Assembly (NCBI GenBank): GCA_964503885.1
Contig: CAZDCD010000011.1
Span: forward strand, 80,600 to 144,599
Source: CAZDCD01 sp964503885
GTDB taxonomy: Bacteria > Bacteroidota > Bacteroidia > Bacteroidales > UBA10428
Length of the DNA stretch: 64,000 nucleotides
Reading direction: 5' to 3'
Shown here: one piece after another, positions 15,964-25,652 of the stretch
Layout of the letters: the number at the start of each line of letters is the position of its first letter
How positions within the stretch are numbered: the stretch's first letter is position 1
Position numbers and translations under genes: made by a program
The notes under the pieces: model-generated
The model's input: only the letters and a program-made list of their open reading frames with translations
Told to the model about the DNA's origin: nothing
The model's database searches: none

Positions 15964-18900
15964 ATGTTGAAGCCGAATACACGAATAAGGATATTTATCT
16001 TACTGCTGGTTACAGGAATTTTTCTGCCACTGAATGCACAACCCTGGATGCGTGTTCTTTCTGAAAAAAAGGCCACGGAAGAACCGAACTTTTACGAAAT
16101 ACAGGAAGCTTTTAACAGGTACTGGAATGAAAAGAAAATAGAAAAAGGAAAAGGGTACAAACAGTTCAAACGGCTGGAATATTTTATGGAGCCTCGTGTA
16201 TTCCCTTCGGGAAAACTTCCTTATGACATAATACAGGATGAATTTCTGAGAGCTATTGAGGATTATAATACACCATCGGATTTTGATGTTTCCTGGATCT
16301 TCGCCGGGCCCGACAGCGTGCCAAGAGATATAGAAGATAAGGTCTCAGGAGGTATAGGAAGACTGAATTGCATCACATTCCATCCTACAGATCCCGATAT
16401 TATATGGGTGGGTGCACCTACCGGAGGTGCCTGGAAATCTTCGGACGGGGGTGATTCATGGGAACCTGCTTCTGATATGTTGTCGGCCATTGGCATTTCA
16501 GATATTGCAATCAATCCCCTCAACCCTGATATTATTTACCTTGCTACAGGGGATGGTGATGCCGGATCGGGCAGGGCTTATGGAATCGGCATTATGAAAT
16601 CCACAAACGGAGGCTTAAGCTGGGAGCCGACAGCTCTTACAAAATCGGTTTCAAACCAGGTTTATTTCAGAAAAATACTCATTCACCCGACAATACCAAG
16701 CCGGATGGTGACAACAGCCAGTGATGGTATCTACAGAACCACCGACGGATGGAACACATATACCAGGGTAAAAACAGGTTCTTTCAAAGACCTTGAATTC
16801 AATCCGGGAAATCCGAATATCCTATATGCCACATCGTATTCCTATACCGGAGATGCAATGGTTTTTAAATCAACCGATGGCGGCGTTTCATTTTCAGAAT
16901 CAATTTCCGGAATGGATATTGCCGGACATGTTAGCCGAATCGAACTTGCTGTTACCCAGGCCAATTCACAGGTTGTCTACGCACTTTGCAGCGATGAGAA
17001 CAATGACGGCTTCTATGCTTTGTATAAGTCTGTCAATGCAGGAAGCTCATGGAATATAGTCTATGATAACACCAGAATCAACCTTCTGGGAAGTACGTCT
17101 GAAGGAACCGATGTGGGTGGACAGGGGTGGTACGATCTTGCCCTGGCCGTATCACCTGTAAACCAGAATGAGATTTATGTCGGAGGAGTTAATGTATGGC
17201 GCTCAACCAATTCCGGCGCCGACTGGAAGCTGGTCGGAAACTGGTACCTGATTGAGAATGTTGCCTTTGTTCATGCGGATCAGCACCACCTTGTATTCAA
17301 TCCGCATGATGGTTCCCTGTATTCCGGAAATGACGGAGGTATTTACAAAACCACCAATAAAGGCCTGACCTGGACAGATCTGAGCGAAGGACTGGGAATT
17401 CTGCAGATTTACCGGATGAACAGTATCGATCACGGCATGACCGAAATAATTGCCGGTACGCAGGATAACGGAACAGAATTGTATTCAGGTGGAACATGGC
17501 AGGAAGTCCTGGGCGGTGACGGAATGGAATGTTATTTCGACCGTGATAACCCGGATATTCTTTATGGAACTTTGTATTATGGGGACATCCGAAAATCGGA
17601 AGGCGGCGGCCAGGAATTCAGCAATATTTCACCCCCCGGTTCCGGCGATGGCCTATGGATCACTCCCTTCATCATGCACCCGGTTTTTCCGAACCTGCTG
17701 TATGCAGGCTATGAAACACTCTATAAAACACTTAACGGCGGCGAATCCTGGAGTCAGCTTTCTGCTTTTCCCAATGATGTTTCCCTTACCAGGGTTATTG
17801 GCATTACTCCTGCAAATGATAATATTATTTATGCCATTACCAACAACCATGTATTCCGGTCAGCCGATGCCGGTACTTCCTGGCAGGACATAGGGAATGG
17901 ACTGCCTCTGGGGGCTAAGACGGCACTGGCAGTATCGGAAACAAATCCGGATAAGGTTTGGATTGCCTTATCAGGCTATAGTTCAGGCCAGAAAATTTTT
18001 TATTCATCCGACGGTGGACAAGCCTGGACAAATTATTCAACCGGCCTTCCAAATTTACCGGTAAACTGCCTTGCATACAGGAACGGGTCAAACAAAGGAT
18101 TATTTGCTGGCAATGATATCGGATTGTATTACCGGGATGCTTCGATGACCCAGTGGGCCAAATATGGCAACGGACTCCCCAATGTGATAGTGTATGACAT
18201 TGAACTGCTTCCATCAGTGAATAAAATACATGTGGCAACACACGGCCGCGGTGTATGGGTAACAGATCTGACTGGGGATACAGCAAGCGTGTATACCGAT
18301 TTTAAGGTCAATCCGGTTTCGTCATGCCTTAACGGAACTGTTCATTTTACCAGTTATTCCTCTGGCGTCTTTGACAGCCTGACATGGGACTTCGGTGAGG
18401 GTGCAGACCCTGCCACTGCAACAGGTGAGGGACCTCATAACGTAACCTATTTATCACTGGGGAAGAAAACAATAACACTTACCGGGCATATAGGATCCAA
18501 TGACTATGTGGAAACCAAAACTTCCATGGTGACCGTATCCGATGCTATTGATATTGCTGTTACTCCCGATATCTTTGCCCAGTGCAGCAGCAGTTCACAA
18601 GTAATATATGCCAGCGGTGGCTATGATTATATATGGTCTCCATCTGATTTTCTTGACACGACCCGGGGTAGCAGGGTAACAGCACAACCCGAAGAAAACA
18701 TATCCTATACGGTGACTGCAAGCAGCGGCTCATGCACTGCACAAAAAACGGTTCAGGGACTGGTTACATCAAACGATGCTGTCTGTGATGCTATAATAAT
18801 ACACGAAGGTCTCAACGGACCATTCTCGAACAAATGTGCCAGTCCGCAGCCGGATGAACCGGTGCCTCCGGTAGGCTCTACGGGGTTATACGGTTGTGAA

Positions 18901-19515
18901 TCACAGGATGGATGGTGCGAAGGAGAAGACAGGATCGATAACAGCGTCTGGTTCACATTCACAGCTCCTCCCGGAGGACTGGTTTCGATTGAAACAGATG
19001 GCTTTGATGACCAGATTGCGGTATATCAGGCACAAACATGCAATGACCTGCTTATCGGCAATAATGTTCTGCTGGCAGCCAACGATGATTATCCCGGCAA
19101 ATCAGATTATTCAGCAAATATACAGGAATTGACAGGACTGACGCCGGGAAATACATATTGGATACAGGTTGACGGATCCTTTGGAGGTACGACGGGTATT
19201 TTTACCATGAAACTGAATTATTTCAGACTGAGCAAAACCGAAAATATTCCCTCAGAAGCCAATCCGGTTTCATTTGAGGTGGTGCCCAATCCGAATACCG
19301 GAAATTTCACGTTGGTGTATTCACTGAAAAGTTCCGGTGAATTTACTGTGCGATTGTATAATATCAACGGTAAGCTGGTATATGCTGAAAAATGTATTGC
19401 CGGTTCACCCAGGGGAATTCAATTTATGGATGTTGATTTATCCACCGGTGAGTATATCCTGGAGATCATAACCACCGATTCGGCGGCCAGAAAAAAAATG
19501 TTCATTGCCAGATAG
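15964..19515 (+). CDS. Secreted BNR-repeat/PKD protein with T9SS type A sorting domain
   Basis: A large exported protein of 1,183 residues. I chose the ATG at 15964 because it is followed at once by a signal peptide (MLKPNTRIRIFILLLVTGIF, cleavage after LNAQ); the frame is open further upstream to 15913. At least ten Asp-box/BNR motifs follow (such as SSDGGDSWEPAS, STNGGLSWEP, TTNKGLTWTDLS, SSDGGQAWTNYS), giving a sortilin/VPS10-like beta-propeller, then a PKD domain (LTWDFGEG), an Ig-like segment and a PPC-like domain (SVWFTFTAPPGG). The last 80 residues are a Por_Secre_tail domain (VVPNPNTGNFTL, LYNINGKLVY, STGEYILEI), so it is probably displayed on or released from the surface by T9SS. The substrate is unknown. 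Its stop is 8 bp from the convergent fhs stop. Confidence 0.88.
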   Translation: MLKPNTRIRIFILLLVTGIFLPLNAQPWMRVLSEKKATEEPNFYEIQEAFNRYWNEKKIEKGKGYKQFKRLEYFMEPRVFPSGKLPYDIIQDEFLRAIEDYNTPSDFDVSWIFAGPDSVPRDIEDKVSGGIGRLNCITFHPTDPDIIWVGAPTGGAWKSSDGGDSWEPASDMLSAIGISDIAINPLNPDIIYLATGDGDAGSGRAYGIGIMKSTNGGLSWEPTALTKSVSNQVYFRKILIHPTIPSRMVTTASDGIYRTTDGWNTYTRVKTGSFKDLEFNPGNPNILYATSYSYTGDAMVFKSTDGGVSFSESISGMDIAGHVSRIELAVTQANSQVVYALCSDENNDGFYALYKSVNAGSSWNIVYDNTRINLLGSTSEGTDVGGQGWYDLALAVSPVNQNEIYVGGVNVWRSTNSGADWKLVGNWYLIENVAFVHADQHHLVFNPHDGSLYSGNDGGIYKTTNKGLTWTDLSEGLGILQIYRMNSIDHGMTEIIAGTQDNGTELYSGGTWQEVLGGDGMECYFDRDNPDILYGTLYYGDIRKSEGGGQEFSNISPPGSGDGLWITPFIMHPVFPNLLYAGYETLYKTLNGGESWSQLSAFPNDVSLTRVIGITPANDNIIYAITNNHVFRSADAGTSWQDIGNGLPLGAKTALAVSETNPDKVWIALSGYSSGQKIFYSSDGGQAWTNYSTGLPNLPVNCLAYRNGSNKGLFAGNDIGLYYRDASMTQWAKYGNGLPNVIVYDIELLPSVNKIHVATHGRGVWVTDLTGDTASVYTDFKVNPVSSCLNGTVHFTSYSSGVFDSLTWDFGEGADPATATGEGPHNVTYLSLGKKTITLTGHIGSNDYVETKTSMVTVSDAIDIAVTPDIFAQCSSSSQVIYASGGYDYIWSPSDFLDTTRGSRVTAQPEENISYTVTASSGSCTAQKTVQGLVTSNDAVCDAIIIHEGLNGPFSNKCASPQPDEPVPPVGSTGLYGCESQDGWCEGEDRIDNSVWFTFTAPPGGLVSIETDGFDDQIAVYQAQTCNDLLIGNNVLLAANDDYPGKSDYSANIQELTGLTPGNTYWIQVDGSFGGTTGIFTMKLNYFRLSKTENIPSEANPVSFEVVPNPNTGNFTLVYSLKSSGEFTVRLYNINGKLVYAEKCIAGSPRGIQFMDVDLSTGEYILEIITTDSAARKKMFIAR

Positions 19516-19523
19516 CAACCTGA

Positions 19524-21161
19524 TCAGGACAATCCCACAGCTCTTCCGTCAGGCAATACTTTTATCCTTGTTGCCGCCGGATTTTTCGGCAAACCGGGCA
19601 TGGTCATGATGTTACCGCATATGATCACCACAAAACCTGCCCCGGCTGATATCCTTGCCTCGTTTACCGTGATCCTGAACCCTTTCGGCCGGCCAAGCAG
19701 CTTTTCATTGTCTGAAAGTGATTTGGCAGTTTTTGCGATACAAACCGGAAGATTGCTGTACCCATGTTTTGAGATAAGATTGAGGTCATTTTCTGCCTTG
19801 ATCTCAAAATCGACCTCATCGGCGCCATAGATCTTTTTGGCAATACTCCTGACCTTATCTTTTATCGACATTTCAAGTGGATACTGGAATTGGAGCTTTT
19901 TTCCTTCATTTTTATGTATTGCATCAAGCACGGCATCAGCCAGTTCAACAGCGCCCTGACCACCATTGCGGTAATGGCTTGCAACCACTGCTGCAATTCC
20001 GTTCTTTTTGTAATAGTTTACAATTTCGCTGAGATCAGCATCGGTATCATCATCGAAACGGTTAATGGCAATAACGGGTTCCAGACCAAATAACCGTATG
20101 TTCTCAACATGCTTGTCAAGGTTTGCAAAACCTCCGTTTTCATTCATCCACCCGTGGTATTTCAGTGCTTTAACAGTAGCCACGATCACCACCGCATCAG
20201 GATTCAATCCCGAAATCCTGCATTTGATATGGAAGAATTTTTCAGCTCCCAGGTCAGAAGCAAAGCCTGCCTCGGTAACTACGTAATCCGATAATTTCAG
20301 CGCCATACGGGTAGCAATCGCCGAATTTGTTCCCTGGGCAATATTGGCGAAAGGTCCTGCATGCACAAAGGCAGGCGTTCCCTCCAGCGTTTGCACCAGG
20401 TTGGGGTGTATGGTGTCTCGCAGAAGGATCTGCATTGCCCCTTCTGCCAGTAAATCCCGGGCACAGATTGGCTCACCCTTATAGGTGAAAGCAACAATGG
20501 TCCTCGCCAGTCGTACTCCCAGATCCTGAAAATTCTCTGCCAGGCATAGCATGGCCATTACCTCCGATGCAGGTGTGATGTTAAATCCATCCTGGCGGGG
20601 AATTCCGTGTTTTACACCTCCAAGTCCTACAAAAATTTCACGCAAAGCCCTATCATTCAAATCAATAACTCTTCTCCAGATTATTCTGCGTGGGTCGATA
20701 TTCAGGTCATTCCCGTGCTGCAGATGATTATCGATCATTGCGGCCAGAAGATTATTGGCTTTGCTAACCGAATACATATCACCCACAAAATGCAGGTTGA
20801 TATCTTCTGCAGGCATCACCTGAGCTTTCCCGGCTCCGGTACCGCCGCCCTTAATTCCGAAATACGGACCAAGTGAAGGTTCGCGCAGGCATATGGATGT
20901 TTTCCTTTTACCCCGGACACGAAGTGCATCACCAAGTCCGATTGTTGTGGTGGTTTTTCCCTCACCCTGGGGTGTGGGTGTCATCGCCGTTACGAGGATC
21001 AGCTTTCCGTCCTTTTTATCCAGGTTGTCTTCAAGGTAATGAATGGGAACTTTGGCAATATAATGCCCGTGGGGAAGAATCGATTTCGGATCCAATCCGA
21101 GTTCCTCTGCTACTTCATAGATTTTCTTTATCTTATATCCGTTATATTCGGTGCTGTACAT
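19524..21161 (-). CDS. fhs: Formate-tetrahydrofolate ligase
   Basis: ATP-dependent formation of 10-formyl-tetrahydrofolate from formate, feeding purine synthesis and formyl-Met-tRNA. It has 545 residues, close to the usual 555. Motifs: TAMTPTPQGEGKTTTTIGLG (nucleotide-binding loop, near residue 55), REPSLGPYFGIKGGGTGAG near 94, ALREIFVGLGG, PAFVHAGPFANIAQG, and the conserved C-terminus MPGLPKNPAATRIKVLPDG. It reads in from the repeat-bearing gap at 21162-21519. The 3' end converges with the BNR protein only 8 bp away and no terminator stem is visible there. Confidence 0.97.
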   Translation of the reverse strand: MYSTEYNGYKIKKIYEVAEELGLDPKSILPHGHYIAKVPIHYLEDNLDKKDGKLILVTAMTPTPQGEGKTTTTIGLGDALRVRGKRKTSICLREPSLGPYFGIKGGGTGAGKAQVMPAEDINLHFVGDMYSVSKANNLLAAMIDNHLQHGNDLNIDPRRIIWRRVIDLNDRALREIFVGLGGVKHGIPRQDGFNITPASEVMAMLCLAENFQDLGVRLARTIVAFTYKGEPICARDLLAEGAMQILLRDTIHPNLVQTLEGTPAFVHAGPFANIAQGTNSAIATRMALKLSDYVVTEAGFASDLGAEKFFHIKCRISGLNPDAVVIVATVKALKYHGWMNENGGFANLDKHVENIRLFGLEPVIAINRFDDDTDADLSEIVNYYKKNGIAAVVASHYRNGGQGAVELADAVLDAIHKNEGKKLQFQYPLEMSIKDKVRSIAKKIYGADEVDFEIKAENDLNLISKHGYSNLPVCIAKTAKSLSDNEKLLGRPKGFRITVNEARISAGAGFVVIICGNIMTMPGLPKNPAATRIKVLPDGRAVGLS

Positions 21162-21233
21162 CTTGTTTGGTATTAAAGGGCATAAATATAAAACTAATTT
21201 GAATAATTATTAAATTCATTAAAATATTAAGTA

Positions 21234-21396
21234 AAGTGAGTTCGAAATATTAAACATATTTGGCTTATTTGGATGATCAATAAGATTTAAAATCCTACTG
21301 GTTAAAATGCTCTTATTGGGGAAACCCCAAAGGGTTATAGCTTATTAAAAACAATATAGCACATTCGAATTGAAATTCTTATTTCGGACTCACGTT
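21234..21396 (+). mobile_element. MITE-like element with terminal inverted repeats
   Basis: About 163 bp bounded by AAGTGAGTTCGAAAT (21234-21248) and ATTTCGGACTCACGTT (21381-21396), whose reverse complement is AACGTGAGTCCGAAAT: one gap and one mismatch. It encodes no protein. It contains a hairpin TTGGGG-AAA-CCCCAA and a core shared with 6113-6184. Related termini at 6086 and perhaps 60074-60091 suggest a small non-autonomous family. It sits in the 358-bp gap between fhs and the M43-like gene; the rest of that gap (21162-21233 and 21397-21519) shows nothing I can name. Confidence 0.6.
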
Positions 21397-21519
21397 AAAT
21401 AATATGCTGAATATTAAATTATTAAGAAGCGCACGATTGAAATTGACCATGCGATCAATCTGTGGTAAGCTTGACATGCATCCTGAAGACAAGAAATAGT
21501 AAGGCAGGAAAGAAAAGCA

Positions 21520-22350
21520 TTACCAAAGGTAATTTTTGGTTTTAAGCAGGCAATTGATCATCCTCAGATATTGTTCTTCGGAAAAAAAACATTTGCAGTC
21601 ATTCAGGCTGTTTGCCATATAATTGGCCGTAGAGGGCACATAATAATCTCCGTTTGCATCCTTATCTGTCCCCGAATAGCTGCAGCCTATATCAACCTTT
21701 CCCGACAAATTCGGGTCGGCGTATGTGTCACAGCATAAATCTCCTGATGTGGTGCAATTGGTACCATCGACCCTTTCGTTTCCGAAGGCTGTTTCATGGG
21801 TATGGTATAGATTCAGCATATGACCGATCTGTTCGATAAGAACAGCGCCTGCAATGCATTGCTTACCCAGCACAATCACATCTTTATTGTCAGCAGGATA
21901 ATAGGTAAAAGCACAGACTTCGGCATTAAGTGTCTGGTATACATGACCTGCAAGATACAGGTTGATGGTTTTAGGATGGTGATACTGGATGGCTAGGTCT
22001 TTTGCATTTTCATCTTTTGTAACATCATTGAAATGATAATTATCAATATTTTCTGTTGAAGCTATTCTAAAACTCACTGCTACCGGCAAGAATGCCTGAT
22101 TCAGCAGTGCGACCATAGAATTCACATCTGCCATATTCACTCCGGTCTCACCTCCTTCATCTTCAATAATAAAAATCGAAATATTCAATGTCCTGTTGAG
22201 CTTTATAAGATTATTTATACTGTCGGTAAATGTACTTTCGAAATTCACCTGGTTCGGGAACAGTTCGGTTCCGCAGTTCGTGATTTGTCCGTAAAGCTCC
22301 TGAAGAAAAACTGAGACCAGTATATAACCAATCAATCGTAATCTTATCAT
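21520..22350 (-). CDS. Secreted M43-like protein with degraded zinc site
   Basis: A pappalysin-like (M43) fold protein of 276 residues. The frame is open upstream to 22518, but the ATG at 22350 is preferred because it follows the OmpA-family stop and begins a signal peptide (MIRLRLIGYILVSVFLQELY, then GQ). Late M43 features are present: NLYHTHE, GDLCCDTYADP, and the Met-turn NYMANSLNDC. But the zinc/catalytic motif HExxH reads EQIGH (residues 173-177): the first His is Glu and the catalytic Glu is Gln. It is therefore probably a non-catalytic pseudo-protease acting as a binding or structural protein. It is last in a minus-strand set after the PorP/SprF and PorE-like genes. No sorting domain is seen at its C-terminus. 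Confidence 0.8.
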   Translation of the reverse strand: MIRLRLIGYILVSVFLQELYGQITNCGTELFPNQVNFESTFTDSINNLIKLNRTLNISIFIIEDEGGETGVNMADVNSMVALLNQAFLPVAVSFRIASTENIDNYHFNDVTKDENAKDLAIQYHHPKTINLYLAGHVYQTLNAEVCAFTYYPADNKDVIVLGKQCIAGAVLIEQIGHMLNLYHTHETAFGNERVDGTNCTTSGDLCCDTYADPNLSGKVDIGCSYSGTDKDANGDYYVPSTANYMANSLNDCKCFFSEEQYLRMINCLLKTKNYLW

Positions 22351-22369
22351 AGTTAAATAATTACGGTTA

Positions 22370-24490
22370 TTAATCATCCTCGAAATACTCATCCTCTTCC
22401 TCACCCGATCCGATGGTGCCGATGATCCTGAACTCCGTTCGCCTGTTTTTTTCACGGCCTTCGGGATTATCCGATCCGTCGGGATTTGAATTCGGTGCCA
22501 CCGGCATTTCTGCACCATATCCTTTTGCCACCAGCCTGTCGGGCGATATTCCCTTGCTGATAAGGTAGTTTACCACACCATTTGCCCTCTCCTGCGACAA
22601 CTTAAGGTTGTATTCATCGCCACCGATGCTGTCGGTATGTGCCCCGATCTCGACAATAAATTCAGGAGCTTCTTTAAGCAATACAAGCAGCGTTGTATCC
22701 AGCACACTTTTAGCCCTGTCGCTGAGCTCTGCACTGTTGAAATCGTAATAAATGTTCTCCAGGACTACCGGTTTATCAGTCAGCACATTTACCCAGATAG
22801 GTGGCATCTCAATGGTATCTGAAAAATTAAAAAATTGTGTGGAAAGGAACATCTCGCTGTCAAAGTATTGAAAACCTTCCATTTTGAATTCATAATCCTG
22901 ATCGGGTTGCAGGTTGAAATAAAAGCGCCCGTCGGATTCGGTGGTATACCGTTCCAGGAATACATATTCCTTTGTTTCCTTATCCATCACGTATAAGGCA
23001 ATAACCGCACGATCCAGCGGTTTGATATCGGTCGAAGGGCTCATAAAATCGAAATTCGAAAGGTCCTTTTTTCTTCCGTACTTATCCTTTTCAAAAGGAT
23101 AGATGGTTCCGGTAACGGTTATCCGTATATATTCATTCCATTTATAATAATAAATATCGTCGCAGCATGTTTCGTTATTGAAGCTGTTGCCTCCGGGCCG
23201 GTTGGATACGAAAAATCCGTCCTCACCCGTTCTGCCTACTGTAAAATAAAGATCATCATAACTTGTGTTTATGGGATACCCCATATTTTTAATATTCGAC
23301 CAGGCCCGGCGCTCGCCAAACGCCCTGAAAACGTCCAATCCACCCATTCCGGGAAGTCCCGTGGAGCTGAAATACAGGTTACGGGTGGGCAGATCATAAA
23401 ATGGTGTCATCTCATCGCCCACAGTATTGATCTTAGTACCCGAGTTTCTTACTTTGGAATAGATATTCTTTTTATCATTCCAGACAGTATACCAGATATC
23501 CAGGCCGCCTTTTCCTTCAGGCCTGTCTGAAACGAAATAGATAATTTCACGGTCTGACTTGGCCGTGCGGCCAAGGGCAGGTTGGGTTGTTGTGTAATTC
23601 GGATCATTGATCGATTCCGGCAGTTTTTCAGGCTTTTGCCAGTAGCTGTTGAGCTTCTGGCTGACATAGACGGCACAGATCATTTTACCCTGCCAGTTTT
23701 TTGCGCATCGTGTAAAGTAAAAACGTTTGCCATCCCTTGAAAGTACCCCGTTTCCGGTTTCCACCCTAGGCAGGTTAACCGGCGAGTCCCACAGTTGCCC
23801 GCCCGACCATTCGTGATCGTGCTTATGCGCTACATAAAATTGCCGTACCGGTACCGCAGTATCCATATTGTCGTTATTGAAATACACCAGTGAATCGATG
23901 CGCAGGGAGCCATAGATGAAGGTGCTGTCGTTCAGGGGTATTGGTGACAGTTCAACATGAGGGCCATTAACCGATGGATTCAGGTCTTCGACAGAAAGGT
24001 TCAGCGGGTTCAGCAAGATCTTTTTTGCGGAATCGCAACCTTCAATTTCATTCCTAATAATCCTGTTGTACAGGCGTGCATCTTTATTCCCTTTGAAATA
24101 TCTCCTGAACTTATTGAATTCTTCGATCGCCTCGTCGTACTTTCCCGTTGATTTCAGCATCTGTGCATAATAAAACTGGGCAAGCGGGTATTTTTTGGCT
24201 GCCTTTTTGTACACTTTTTTATACAATTCTGCTGCCTGCTCGTAATTCCTTGCTGCCCGTTGAAGCTCTGCCAGGGCATACGATATTTTGTTGTCGCCTT
24301 TCTTCAGGTCATGAGCCATTTCATAAAAGTATATGGCCGTATAAATATCTCCTGTTCTGGCTGCACTTTTTCCAAACCGCACCATCTGGCCGGCAGTCAA
24401 CTCATCTGCACCCGGAAATTGGGCTGTTAAATTCAAGCCTGTTATCAGAAAGGCCGACAAAATGATCAATCTTCTTCTATAATCTTTCAC
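22370..24490 (-). CDS. PorE-like OmpA-family protein (TPR, propeller, CRD, OmpA)
   Basis: A 706-residue periplasmic/outer-membrane-associated protein. After a signal peptide (IILSAFLITGLNLTAQF) it shows a TPR-like helical region (residues 30-150), a WD40-like PD40 propeller (about 165-450, with FVSDRPEGKGGLDIWY and YFSSTGLPGMGGLDVF), a carboxypeptidase-regulatory-like beta-sandwich (about 450-570), and an OmpA_C peptidoglycan-binding domain (YYDFNSAELSDRAKSVLD, GAHTDSIGGDEYNLKLSQER, NRRTEFRI). This exact order is that of P. gingivalis PorE, which anchors T9SS parts to peptidoglycan. It overlaps the PorP/SprF gene by 14 bp, so the two are translationally coupled. I infer a role in anchoring or assembling a surface adhesin; whether it is the housekeeping PorE or a paralogue cannot be told. 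Confidence 0.88.
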   Translation of the reverse strand: MKDYRRRLIILSAFLITGLNLTAQFPGADELTAGQMVRFGKSAARTGDIYTAIYFYEMAHDLKKGDNKISYALAELQRAARNYEQAAELYKKVYKKAAKKYPLAQFYYAQMLKSTGKYDEAIEEFNKFRRYFKGNKDARLYNRIIRNEIEGCDSAKKILLNPLNLSVEDLNPSVNGPHVELSPIPLNDSTFIYGSLRIDSLVYFNNDNMDTAVPVRQFYVAHKHDHEWSGGQLWDSPVNLPRVETGNGVLSRDGKRFYFTRCAKNWQGKMICAVYVSQKLNSYWQKPEKLPESINDPNYTTTQPALGRTAKSDREIIYFVSDRPEGKGGLDIWYTVWNDKKNIYSKVRNSGTKINTVGDEMTPFYDLPTRNLYFSSTGLPGMGGLDVFRAFGERRAWSNIKNMGYPINTSYDDLYFTVGRTGEDGFFVSNRPGGNSFNNETCCDDIYYYKWNEYIRITVTGTIYPFEKDKYGRKKDLSNFDFMSPSTDIKPLDRAVIALYVMDKETKEYVFLERYTTESDGRFYFNLQPDQDYEFKMEGFQYFDSEMFLSTQFFNFSDTIEMPPIWVNVLTDKPVVLENIYYDFNSAELSDRAKSVLDTTLLVLLKEAPEFIVEIGAHTDSIGGDEYNLKLSQERANGVVNYLISKGISPDRLVAKGYGAEMPVAPNSNPDGSDNPEGREKNRRTEFRIIGTIGSGEEEDEYFEDD

Positions 24491-25505
24491 ACGGAATGGA
24501 ATAACTGTTTAATACTGTGCTGATGCTCCTGTAAATTATAGAAATCTCGAACGCACCATTGCTGCCCGAAGCTACTTTTAATCCTGAAATGGTAATATCG
24601 TACCCAAGGCTCAGATCTATCCTCCCGACGGTAATCCCGCCTGTAACCGCAAAGGCATCGGGATTTCCCGAAACACCGTCTCGAAAATAGAGTCCGGCAT
24701 TTACGCCCTTCACATTCGAACGCTTTTTAAATACATCCAGACCGAATTCAGATCCGATCAGCAATTCATTAGCCGTTCGCTGATTCATAAGCAGGATAAC
24801 GGGCTTGAAATAAAATTCATCTGATACTTTTGTCTTTACACTGCCATGAATGGCATACCGCATCGTAAGCCTTTCCTTGGCATCGAAAAAGGATTCATTC
24901 GGCAAATTCACATGGGCAAGGGATATCCCTGCTTCAGGCTCGAATTTCCTGATAGCTGTCTTCCAGAGCAGTCCAACTACAATATCAAAATAACTGCGCT
25001 TCTCTCCTGTATTGCCATTGGGTTCGAATATAAACGCATCCCGATTGTAATCAACCGGATATGTTATTAATCCCGAACCATAAGAACGGAAGACATACCC
25101 GGTTTGCAGGCCTCCCCGCAGTGTATTTTTTCGGAACTGCTTCTCATAAGCAAGCGACAGGTAGAACTTATTTGCCGACAACCCGATTATCCCCGACTGA
25201 TCATTAATAAAGAAAGCCCCGGCTGAAATGTTCTGGTTAAAAATAAAAAACTGCTTGTCAAAGCTTGCGGCCGCTGTTGTATAAGGCGTGGTTAATGCCC
25301 TCCACTGATCACGGTAGTTTACCGCTACTCTCCAGTCGCCCGAGAAATTTCCGGTATTGGCCGGATTGATAAACAACGGACAGTTGTTGAACTGGGTAAA
25401 ATGGATATCCTGTGACCGGGCATTAAAAGAAATAATTAACAATAATATACTGCCGGCCAGATATCCTCTTTTTAAAATGAAAAATAGCTGAGATTCAGGT
25501 TTCAT
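24477..25505 (-). CDS. PorP/SprF family T9SS outer-membrane protein
   Basis: A beta-barrel of 342 residues with a signal peptide (AGSILLLIISFNARSQ) and the family N-terminal pattern DIHFTQFNNCPLFINPANTG, followed by WRVAVNYRDQWRALTTPYTT, SFDKQFF and SAGAFFINDQSG. Members work in T9SS; F. johnsoniae SprF is needed for export of the adhesin SprB and is encoded beside it. Here the gene diverges from a 1,451-residue PKD adhesin with a type B sorting domain (148 bp between starts), the layout expected for a dedicated SprF-like partner. The final residues are CERL, not the aromatic end typical of barrels. It forms one unit with the downstream PorE-like gene. Confidence 0.92.
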   Translation of the reverse strand: MKPESQLFFILKRGYLAGSILLLIISFNARSQDIHFTQFNNCPLFINPANTGNFSGDWRVAVNYRDQWRALTTPYTTAAASFDKQFFIFNQNISAGAFFINDQSGIIGLSANKFYLSLAYEKQFRKNTLRGGLQTGYVFRSYGSGLITYPVDYNRDAFIFEPNGNTGEKRSYFDIVVGLLWKTAIRKFEPEAGISLAHVNLPNESFFDAKERLTMRYAIHGSVKTKVSDEFYFKPVILLMNQRTANELLIGSEFGLDVFKKRSNVKGVNAGLYFRDGVSGNPDAFAVTGGITVGRIDLSLGYDITISGLKVASGSNGAFEISIIYRSISTVLNSYSIPCERL

Positions 25506-25652
25506 AAGATTGACCTAAAAAATACCCGTGCAAAATAATGCATCGGTTCGACAATGTAAAACCGAGTTGTTGACAATTTATCATTTAAATTACTTAATTT
25601 TTTTTTATAATTAACTGTAAAGTAATAAATTTAAATAAGTATTACTATCCCC

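Noticed and set aside
22351..22518. N-terminal extension of the M43-like protein
   Set aside because: The extra 56 residues are antisense-like and basic, overlap the coding end of the OmpA-family gene in another frame, and would bury the signal peptide.
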